Positions 52,514 to 59,640 of a stretch of 64,000 nucleotides of DNA are shown piece by piece. The translations under genes and the position numbers were made by a program. The notes beneath the pieces were generated by a model that was not told the DNA's origin, did not search any database, and worked only from the letters and a program-made list of their open reading frames with translations. Source of the stretch: Pseudomonas fluorescens. Lineage in GTDB: Bacteria; Pseudomonadota; Gammaproteobacteria; Pseudomonadales; Pseudomonadaceae. Where the stretch lies: positions 143,345 through 207,344 of the forward strand of contig NZ_CABVHJ010000013.1 in assembly GCF_902497745.1 (NCBI RefSeq). Reading direction: 5' to 3'. Numbering within the stretch: position 1 is the first letter of the stretch; each line of letters begins with the position of its first letter.

Positions 52514-53043
52514 CCCATGCACTCCCGCAAGGCGTTGAGGCTGCGCTTGATCCACGCTTTGACCGTGCCCAGCGGCGTGTCGAGGCGCGCGGCAATCTGC
52601 GCGTGGCTGTAGCCGTCGACGTAGGCGTGAAGAATGCAGTGGCGGCGTTGTGGCTCCAGTTGTTCCAGGCAACGGTGGATGCGCGCCGAATGCGCGTGGG
52701 CGTCGAAGCCGTCATCGTCCGCAGCCACGTCGTGGGTTTCACTGAACGGCGTTTCCCGGCCGTGATCGCGCAACAGGTTCAGCGCCAGATGCCGGGTCAC
52801 GCTGAACATCCAGCCACGCGCCGAACCGCGCGCCGGGTCAAACCGCGCCGCGCCGTTCCAGATCTTGATAAAAGCCTCATGAACGATGTCCTCCGCCAGC
52901 GCCGTATCACGCACCAGACGCTTGGCCACGCCGAGCAGGCGCGGGCCTTCCTGCACATACAAATCGCGCAGGGCCGAGCGCTCGCCACGGGCACAGGCAG
53001 CGAGGCGGGCTTCGTAATCGAATGTGGATTCGGCTAAAGGCAT
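52510..53043 (-). CDS. ECF sigma factor partnered with the RskA-like protein
   Basis: A 177-residue sigma-70 factor of the ECF type. Region 2 includes LVRDTALAEDIVHEAFIKIWNGAARFDP; region 4 includes LEPQRRHCILHAYVDGYSHAQIAARLDTPLGTVKAWIKRSL. The ATG at 53043 is preferred over a TTG three codons upstream. The gene overlaps the anti-sigma gene on its 3' side. An exported DUF3455 protein is encoded upstream on the same strand beyond a REP doublet and is a candidate target. Similar sigma/RskA/DUF3455 arrangements occur in Pseudomonas. Confidence 0.88.
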   Translation of the reverse strand: MPLAESTFDYEARLAACARGERSALRDLYVQEGPRLLGVAKRLVRDTALAEDIVHEAFIKIWNGAARFDPARGSARGWMFSVTRHLALNLLRDHGRETPFSETHDVAADDDGFDAHAHSARIHRCLEQLEPQRRHCILHAYVDGYSHAQIAARLDTPLGTVKAWIKRSLNALRECMG

Positions 53044-53093
53044 GTCGTGCAATCTAGCTTACATTCCGCAAACATCCAGAACCCATTGTCCAC

Positions 53094-53182
53094 TGTGGGA
53101 GCGAGCTTGCTCGCGAAGGCGGCCGGTCAGAGAAGACTGTGTTGACTGACTCTCAGCCTTCGCGAGCAAGCTCGCTCCCACA
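53094..53182. repeat. REP doublet (family 1)
   Basis: Inverted consensus units about 40 bases apart between the DUF3455 gene and the sigma factor gene. Confidence 0.9.
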
Positions 53183-53205
53183 GGGTTTATCAGTGGTGCC
53201 AGAAG

Positions 53206-53727
53206 TCAGTTCGCCGCCCAGAAAATGTAATCGGCCTGATACTTCACCACTTCCTGCTTGCCCTTGTTCGCCGCTGTGCATTCGCTGCCCGGCGCCACGC
53301 CACCCTTGAGCGCGACCCGCTGGATGTAACTCACGCCGCTCATCGCGCCTTTGCCCTCGGCCGGATTGGCCTTGACCAGCTGATAGGGCAGGTTGCCCGG
53401 AGTCGACGGCGCCACGGCCAATTGCGTGCCGGTGACTTTCGAACCGTCCTTGGCCTGCCAGGTGGCCGGTGGGCCAAAGTAGGTACCGACCTGCTTGCCG
53501 CTGCGATCATTGAGCACCGCTTTCGGGCCGACGAAGGTCCACTCGGTCTGTCCGGGGGTATTGGCTTTGTCACGGCATTCGTAGGTGATCTCGCCGACGC
53601 CGGTGGTTTCCATCGCGATCTTGTGGCCATCCGGGACTTTGATTGCGTCGGGATAACTGGTCTGGGCGAAGGTTGTCGAGGACAGGGCGAGCAAACCGGT
53701 GAGGCCAATCAGCTGGGTGATGTTCAT
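53206..53727 (-). CDS. DUF3455 family exported protein
   Basis: A 173-residue periplasmic protein with a signal peptide ending TFAQT near residue 22. Conserved features are VPDGHKIAMETTGVGEITYECR, the central WTFVGPKAVLNDRSGKQVGTYFGPPATWQAKDGSKV and a late YIQRVALKGG, which mark the DUF3455 family; function unknown. GGAG lies before the ATG at 53727. An ACAGCC-GAAGAG-GGCTGT dyad (53760-53777) sits 35 bases upstream and could be an operator or mRNA hairpin. It may be a target of the ECF sigma factor downstream. Confidence 0.82.
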   Translation of the reverse strand: MNITQLIGLTGLLALSSTTFAQTSYPDAIKVPDGHKIAMETTGVGEITYECRDKANTPGQTEWTFVGPKAVLNDRSGKQVGTYFGPPATWQAKDGSKVTGTQLAVAPSTPGNLPYQLVKANPAEGKGAMSGVSYIQRVALKGGVAPGSECTAANKGKQEVVKYQADYIFWAAN

Positions 53728-53852
53728 CAGTGTTATCTCCAAAAAAGGGTAGGCCGCTGACAGCCGAAGAGGGCTGTTACAAGGACTACCCGTGACGGAG
53801 GTGTCTGGATGCAGTGCCCGACAAATAAATTTCCAACCCCACCGATTTCCCC

Positions 53853-53942
53853 TGTGGGAGCGAGCTTGCTCGCGAAGGCGGCCTTTCAGCTTATAGAGGT
53901 GGTGACTGACCCACCGCTTTCGCGAGCAAGCTCGCTCCCACA
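53853..53942. repeat. REP doublet (family 1) overlapping the 3' end of yejF
   Basis: Inverted consensus units about 42 bases apart. The yejF stop codon (53886-53888) falls in the spacer between the arms, so one arm is translated. Confidence 0.9.
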
Positions 53943-55532
53943 GGGTTTTGTGTCGGATTTTAGGCCGGAGGCCTTCAGCAGCTCTTGGGTGTAGGGGTGT
54001 TGCGGCGCGGCAAAAATCTCCCGCGACGAACCCTGCTCAACCACCTTGCCATCCTTGATCACCATCAAGTCATGCGCTAACGCATGCACCACCGCCAGAT
54101 CATGGCTGATGAACAGGTAGGTCAGTCCATGCCTGATCTGCAATTGCCGCAACAACTCCACCACCTGCTTCTGCACCGTACGATCCAGCGCCGAGGTCGG
54201 TTCATCGAGCAGAATCAGCGCCGGTTCCAGCACCAGTGCGCGGGCGATGGAAATGCGCTGGCGCTGGCCACCGGAAAATTCATGGGGATAACGATGACGG
54301 CTCTGCGGATCTAGGCCGACTTCCTCCAGCACCCGGATCACCGCCGCTTCCCGCTCGGACTCGGTGCCGATACCGTGAGTCAGCAAGCCTTCGGCAATGA
54401 TCTGCTGCACCGACATCCGAGGGCTGAGGCTGCCGAACGGATCCTGAAACACCACTTGAATCTGCCGGCGCAACGGCCGCATCAAGCGCTGATTGAGCAG
54501 GCTCAGTTGCTTGTTGCCGAAGCGGATATTGCCCTCGGATTCGACCAGCCGCAGGATCGCCTGACCCAGCGTCGACTTGCCCGAACCCGACTCACCGACA
54601 ATCCCCAAAGTCTTGCCCCGTTGCAGGGTGAAACTGACCCCATCCACCGCTTTGATGTAATCCTGCTGGCGACTGAACAATGCTTTGGGCAACGGGAACC
54701 ACACCTTCAAATCATCGACTTCGAGCAGGTTGTGATCGTACTCACTCGGCACTGGCGCACCGCTCGGCTCAGCCTCGATCAACAAGCGACTGTAAGGATG
54801 CTGCGGCGCCCGAAACAATGCTTCGCAATCAGCCTGCTCAACGATCTCACCGTGACGCATCACGCACACCCGTTGCGCAATGCGCCGCACCAGATTGAGG
54901 TCATGGCTGATCAGCAACAGCGACATGCCAAGGCGTTGCTGCAACTCGATCAGCAATTCGAGAATCTTCTGCTGCACCGTGACATCCAGCGCTGTAGTCG
55001 GCTCGTCAGCAATCAACAACTCCGGTTCGTTGGCCAACGCCATGGCGATCATCACCCGTTGTCGCTGACCGCCCGAGAGCTGATGCGGATAGGCTTTCAA
55101 ACGCTGCAACGGCTGGCGAATGCCGACCAGTTCCAGCAACTCCAACGTCCGCTCACGTGCAGCGCGGCCCTTCAAACCTTTATGAGTTTCCAGCACTTCG
55201 CTGACCTGCTTTTCCACCGTGTGCAGCGGGTTCAGCGAAGTCATCGGTTCCTGAAAAATCATTGCGATGCGGTTGCCGCGCAAGCCGCGCATCTGCTGCT
55301 CGCTGGCGTGCAATAAATCCACGCCGTTGTAGCGGATTGCGCCGCTGCTGCTGACGTTTTTGCCCGGCAACAAACGCAGAATCGAATGTGCGGTCACCGA
55401 CTTCCCTGAGCCGGATTCACCGACCAGTGCCAGACATTCGCCACGCCGAATATCCAAGTTCAAACCGTGCACCACTTCTTGTCCGACGAAGGCAACGCGC
55501 AAGTTGCGGATTTCAATCAGGTTGTCGTTCAT
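53886..55532 (-). CDS. yejF: Oligopeptide ABC importer, duplicated ATPase YejF
   Basis: A 548-residue protein with two complete ABC domains. Each half has a Walker A (GESGSGKSVTAHS and GESGSGKSTLGQ), a signature LSGGQRQRV/FSGGQRQRI and a Walker B (LLIADEPTTALD and LILLDEPTSALD). It powers uptake of oligopeptides and peptide-nucleotide antibiotics such as microcin C in E. coli. The normal family C-terminus ends near QELLKASGL; here an extra 18-19 residues (CGSELARESGG...) are encoded by the REP element, so the gene has lost its native stop. It is the last gene of yejABEF, one base after yejE. Confidence 0.93.
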   Translation of the reverse strand: MNDNLIEIRNLRVAFVGQEVVHGLNLDIRRGECLALVGESGSGKSVTAHSILRLLPGKNVSSSGAIRYNGVDLLHASEQQMRGLRGNRIAMIFQEPMTSLNPLHTVEKQVSEVLETHKGLKGRAARERTLELLELVGIRQPLQRLKAYPHQLSGGQRQRVMIAMALANEPELLIADEPTTALDVTVQQKILELLIELQQRLGMSLLLISHDLNLVRRIAQRVCVMRHGEIVEQADCEALFRAPQHPYSRLLIEAEPSGAPVPSEYDHNLLEVDDLKVWFPLPKALFSRQQDYIKAVDGVSFTLQRGKTLGIVGESGSGKSTLGQAILRLVESEGNIRFGNKQLSLLNQRLMRPLRRQIQVVFQDPFGSLSPRMSVQQIIAEGLLTHGIGTESEREAAVIRVLEEVGLDPQSRHRYPHEFSGGQRQRISIARALVLEPALILLDEPTSALDRTVQKQVVELLRQLQIRHGLTYLFISHDLAVVHALAHDLMVIKDGKVVEQGSSREIFAAPQHPYTQELLKASGLKSDTKPCGSELARESGGSVTTSIS

Positions 55533-55533
55533 G

Positions 55534-56556
55534 TCAGCTCCGGGGATCAAACGCATCACGGCAGGCTTCACCGATGAAAACCAACAAAGACAAAATCAGC
55601 GCCAGGGCAAAAAACGCCGTCAGCCCCAACCACGGCGCTTGCAGATTGCGCTTGGCCTGACCGATCAACTCGCCCAGCGATGCAGTACCCGCCGGCATGC
55701 CGAAGCCAAGAAAATCCAGTGCAGTTAGCGTCGCAATCGCACCAGTCAGAATGAACGGCAGGTAGGTGAGGGTGGAGGTCATCGCGTTGGGCAGGATGTG
55801 CCGGCACATCAGCTCGTTGTCGGTCAGGCCCAGCGCCCGCGCGGCTTTGACGTATTCCAGATTGCGTCCACGGAGGAACTCGGCGCGCACCACATCGACC
55901 AGCGCCAGCCAGGAAAACAGCGCCATGATCCCCAACAACCACCAGAAACTCGGCGAGACAAACCCGGACAGAATGATCAGCAGGTACAGCACCGGTAACC
56001 CCGACCAGATCTCCAGCACCCGTTGCCCGAGCAAGTCGACCCAACCGCCGTAATAGCCCTGCAACGCCCCGGCAACGATGCCGATCAACGCACTGATGCC
56101 GGTAAGAATCAGCGCAAACAGAATCGAAATCCGCGTGCCGAAAATCACCCGCGCCAACACGTCGCGCGCCTGATCATCGGTGCCCAGCCAGTTGCTCGAG
56201 GACGGCGGACTCGGCGCCGGTTCGCTGAGGTCGTAATTGACTGTGTCGTAGCTGAACGGGATCGGCGGAAACAACATCCAGCCGCCCTGATCCTCGATCA
56301 GTTTGTGTACGTAACTGCTGGCGTAATCCGGCTGAAACGGCAGTTCGCCACCGAAATCGGTTTCCAGGTAATCGCTGAGGATCGGGAAGTAAAAGGCGTC
56401 GTGGTAACGGATCACCAGCGGCTTGTCGTTGGCGATCAGTTCACCGCCCAGACAAATCAGACACAGTCCGATAAACAGCCACAACGACCAGCGTCCGCGC
56501 CGATTGGCCTTGAACTGCGCAATGCGACGTTGACCAAGGGGAGAAAGAGTGAACAT
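55534..56556 (-). CDS. yejE: Oligopeptide ABC importer permease YejE
   Basis: A 340-residue inner-membrane permease. An N-terminal helix (SLWLFIGLCLICLGG) and a periplasmic stretch (HKLIEDQGGWMLFPPIPFSYDT) are typical of YejE, followed by the BPD_transp helices with the EAA loop EYVKAARALGLTDNELMCRHILPNAM. The start codon shares its first base with the yejB stop region (one-base overlap), and the stop is one base before yejF. E. coli YejE has about 341 residues, the same length. It forms the channel with YejB. Confidence 0.93.
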   Translation of the reverse strand: MFTLSPLGQRRIAQFKANRRGRWSLWLFIGLCLICLGGELIANDKPLVIRYHDAFYFPILSDYLETDFGGELPFQPDYASSYVHKLIEDQGGWMLFPPIPFSYDTVNYDLSEPAPSPPSSSNWLGTDDQARDVLARVIFGTRISILFALILTGISALIGIVAGALQGYYGGWVDLLGQRVLEIWSGLPVLYLLIILSGFVSPSFWWLLGIMALFSWLALVDVVRAEFLRGRNLEYVKAARALGLTDNELMCRHILPNAMTSTLTYLPFILTGAIATLTALDFLGFGMPAGTASLGELIGQAKRNLQAPWLGLTAFFALALILSLLVFIGEACRDAFDPRS

Positions 56557-57620
56557 CAGGCAGTCCTCGCCGAGAAGTCGATGCGCGGGTCGAGCAGGGT
56601 GTAGCAAAGGTCGCCGATCAGCTTGATCAACAGGCCGAACAGGGTGAACAGGAACAACGCGCCGAACACCACCGGGTAGTCGCGCGACACCGCCGCCTCG
56701 TAGCTCATGCGCCCGAGGCCGTCGAGGTTGAAGATGGTTTCGATCAACAGGGAGCCGGCGAAAAACACCTCGATCAGTGCCGACGGCACACCGGCCACCA
56801 CCAACAACATGGCGTTGCGAAACACATGGCCATAGAGCACGCGACGCTCAGTCAGACCCTTGGCCCGCGCGGTGATCACGTACTGGCGGCTGATCTCGTT
56901 GAGGAAGCTGTTCTTGGTCAGGATCGTTAGCGTGGCGAAACCGCCAATCACCAGCGCCGTCACCGGCAACACCAAGTGCCAGAGGTAGTCGCCGACTTTG
57001 CCCAGCGTGCTCAGGCTGTCGAAATTATCCGACACCAACCCCTGCACCGGGAACCAGTTGACGTAGCTGCCACCGGCGAACACCACGATCAGCAGAATCG
57101 CGAACAGAAACGCCGGCATCGCATAACCGACGATGATCGCCGTGCTGCTCCAGACATCGAAGGCGCTGCCGTTCCTGATCGCTTTGCGAATGCCCAGCGG
57201 GATCGAAATCAGGTAGGTGATCAGCGTTGCCCACAAACCCAGCGACAGCGACACCGGCAGCTTCTGCACAATCAGATCGGTGACCTTGGCGCCGCGAAAG
57301 AAACTGCTGCCCAGATCCAGCTGCGCGTAGTTTTTCAGCATCAGCCACAGGCGTTCGTGCAGCGGTTTGTCGAAGCCGTAATGGTGTTTGATTTCCTCGA
57401 TCAGCGCCGGATCGAGGCCACGGCTGCTGCGGCCCGCGCCGCCAACCGCAGCAACCTCGCCACCGCCGCCCATGCTGTGCCCGCCGAAGCCTTGCAGGCG
57501 GGCAATGGCTTGCTCCACCGGCCCACCTGGCGCGGCCTGCACAATCAGAAAATTCACCACCAGAATGCACAGCAGCGTCGGGATGATCAGCAGCAAACGT
57601 CGACTCAGATAACGCAGCAT
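56556..57620 (-). CDS. yejB: Oligopeptide ABC importer permease YejB
   Basis: A 354-residue inner-membrane permease with the DppB-like layout. The N-terminus MLRYLSRRLLLIIPTLLCILVVNF and QAAPGGPVEQ is followed by a YejB-type insert rich in glycine (GGHSMGGGGE), then PLHERLWLMLKNYAQLDLGSSFFRG and the EAA loop QYVITARAKGLTERRVLYGHVFRNAM. The gene starts one base after the yejA stop and overlaps yejE by one base. It works with YejE, YejF and the YejA binding protein. Confidence 0.93.
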   Translation of the reverse strand: MLRYLSRRLLLIIPTLLCILVVNFLIVQAAPGGPVEQAIARLQGFGGHSMGGGGEVAAVGGAGRSSRGLDPALIEEIKHHYGFDKPLHERLWLMLKNYAQLDLGSSFFRGAKVTDLIVQKLPVSLSLGLWATLITYLISIPLGIRKAIRNGSAFDVWSSTAIIVGYAMPAFLFAILLIVVFAGGSYVNWFPVQGLVSDNFDSLSTLGKVGDYLWHLVLPVTALVIGGFATLTILTKNSFLNEISRQYVITARAKGLTERRVLYGHVFRNAMLLVVAGVPSALIEVFFAGSLLIETIFNLDGLGRMSYEAAVSRDYPVVFGALFLFTLFGLLIKLIGDLCYTLLDPRIDFSARTA

Positions 57621-57621
57621 G

Positions 57622-59487
57622 TCACTGGCCCCCCGCAAGCTGGCTGTGCATCTGTTGCGTGGTCAGCGCCTTGGCCGATACCTCCCACCAGGTGTTGATG
57701 CCTTCGTCGTAGGCCGGTTGCACCGGCGGCATGCCAAAGCGGTTCTGATACACCGTCGGCGTGCCTTTGGAGTAGTAGTTGGGAATCATGTAGTAACCCC
57801 ATTGCAGCACCCGGTCGAGGGCGCGGGCGTAATGCACCATGGCTTCGCGGCTGTTGGCCTGGACCAGCCCGTCGATCAGTTGATCGACCGCCGGATTGGC
57901 CAGCACCATCGAGTTGGAACTGCCAACTTGCGTGGCACTTTGCGAGGCGTACAGGCTGTACAACTCGCGGCCGGGAGAGACGATCGGATCGCCGCTGCGC
58001 GGGAAAGCGACGACGATCATGTCGTAGTCGCGGGCGTTGAGGCGGTTGACGTATTGCGCTGAATCGATCCGGCGCAAATTGAGGGTGATGCCGATCTGCG
58101 CGAGGGTGCGTTTGAACGGCAACAGCATGCGGTCGAAGCCGCCCTGACCGTCGAGAAAGGTGAACTCCAGCGGCTCGCCCGCAGCGTTGACCAGCCGATT
58201 GTGTTGCGGTGTCCAGCCAGCCTCGGCGAGCAGCTTCAGCGCTTGCAGTTGTTTGTCGCGGATGTAGCCACTGCCATCGGTTTTCGGCGCCTGATAAACC
58301 TCGGTGAAGACCTCGTCGGGAATCTGCCCGCGCAACGGTTCGAGGATCTTCAATTCTTCGGCGTCGGGCAGGGCGGTGGCGGCCATTTCGCTCTTCGGCC
58401 AGAAGCTGTTCTGGCGCACGTAGAAGCCGCGCATCATCTGTTTGTTGGTCCACTCGAAATCCCACAGCAGGCTGATCGCCTGACGCACGCGGCGATCCTT
58501 GAAGAACGGGTTCTGCAGGTTGAACACGAAGCCCTGAGCGGCGGTGGGTTTGTCCGGGGCGAGGATCGCCTGTTGCAAGCGGCCGTCGCGCAACGCCGGG
58601 CTGTCGTAACCGACCACGTAACCGGACGAGGAGAACTCGCGGTTGTAGTCGAATGCGCCGGCCTGCAGCAGTTGGCGGGCGACGTCGGTGTCGCCGTAGA
58701 AATTCACTGTGAGGGTGTCGAAGTTGTACATGCCGCGACTGACCGGCAGGTCTTTGCCCCACCAGTCCGGATCGCGTTGAAAACTGATGCTGCGCCCGGC
58801 GTCGACCTTGCTCACCCGGTACGGGCCGCTGCCCAGCGGTGGCTCGAAACCGCCGCCATTGGCGAAGTCGCGGGTTTTCCACCAATGCTCGGGGACCACA
58901 CGCATGGTCGCCAGATCCAGCGCTAGGGTGCGGTTGAGATTGTTCTTGAAGGTAAAGCGCACCTGCCGCGGGCCTTCGATCAGCACGTCCTGCACGTCGG
59001 CGTACTGCTGGCGATAACTCAGGCTGCCCTTGGTCATCAGCAGGTTGAAGGTGTAGCGCACGTCTTCGGCAGTGATCGGCGTACCGTCGGCGAAGCGTGC
59101 CTTTGGATTGAGGGTGAAACGCACCCAGAGTCCATCGGGGTCGCGCTCGATCTGCTGCGCGACCAGTGCGTAAACGGTGTATGGCTCGTCGAGCGAGCGG
59201 AACGCCAGTGGCGAATACACCCAGTCGTTGACCTGCACCACGGAAATGCCCTGATCGGCATACGGGCTGATGTAGTTGTACTGGCCGATTTCCATCGACG
59301 CGCGACTGAGCGAACCGCCCTTGGGTGCCTTGGGATCGACGAAATCGAAGTGCTGGAAGTTCGCCGGATACTTCGGCGCCTCGCCGTACACCGTCAGCGC
59401 ATAACTGCCAGCGGCCAGCGCCGAGGTGCCGTTGCACAGCAGCGCACTGCTTAACAGCAGGCCCGCCATGTTGCGCAAAAAACTCAT
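57622..59487 (-). CDS. yejA: Oligopeptide-binding protein YejA
   Basis: A 621-residue extracellular solute-binding protein of family 5. The Sec signal ends SALAAGS near residue 26, followed by YGEAPKYPANFQHFDFVDP typical of YejA. RYTFNLLMTKGSLSYRQQYADV and PEHWWKTRDFANGGGFEPPLGSGPYRV are family segments. It captures peptides in the periplasm for YejBEF. The ATG at 59487 has AGGAGT at eight bases; the upstream reading frame is REP sequence. It is the first gene of the operon. P. aeruginosa relatives take up peptidyl-nucleoside antibiotics, so peptide-nucleotides are a plausible substrate. Confidence 0.92.
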   Translation of the reverse strand: MSFLRNMAGLLLSSALLCNGTSALAAGSYALTVYGEAPKYPANFQHFDFVDPKAPKGGSLSRASMEIGQYNYISPYADQGISVVQVNDWVYSPLAFRSLDEPYTVYALVAQQIERDPDGLWVRFTLNPKARFADGTPITAEDVRYTFNLLMTKGSLSYRQQYADVQDVLIEGPRQVRFTFKNNLNRTLALDLATMRVVPEHWWKTRDFANGGGFEPPLGSGPYRVSKVDAGRSISFQRDPDWWGKDLPVSRGMYNFDTLTVNFYGDTDVARQLLQAGAFDYNREFSSSGYVVGYDSPALRDGRLQQAILAPDKPTAAQGFVFNLQNPFFKDRRVRQAISLLWDFEWTNKQMMRGFYVRQNSFWPKSEMAATALPDAEELKILEPLRGQIPDEVFTEVYQAPKTDGSGYIRDKQLQALKLLAEAGWTPQHNRLVNAAGEPLEFTFLDGQGGFDRMLLPFKRTLAQIGITLNLRRIDSAQYVNRLNARDYDMIVVAFPRSGDPIVSPGRELYSLYASQSATQVGSSNSMVLANPAVDQLIDGLVQANSREAMVHYARALDRVLQWGYYMIPNYYSKGTPTVYQNRFGMPPVQPAYDEGINTWWEVSAKALTTQQMHSQLAGGQ

Positions 59488-59528
59488 GAAGTCACTCCTG
59501 AAAATCCCTGAAAGTCCACGGACCCAAT

Positions 59529-59617
59529 GTGGGAGCGAGCCTGCTCGCGAAGGCGTCTTGTCAGCCGACATCTCTCTTGCTGATCCACCGCTTTCGCGAG
59601 CAGGGTCGCTCCCACAG
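59529..59617. repeat. REP doublet (family 1)
   Basis: Inverted consensus units about 40 bases apart; the right arm has a GCAGGGTCGC change. It lies between the receptor gene stop and the yejA start. Confidence 0.88.
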
Positions 59618-59640
59618 GGGGAGATGTGCTCTGTTTCCGG

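Noticed and set aside
57605..59437. A 610-codon frame in another register of yejA
   Set aside because: Its product is Arg/Ala/Gly-rich with no known motifs, and yejA in the other register has a full family match, signal peptide and ribosome binding site.
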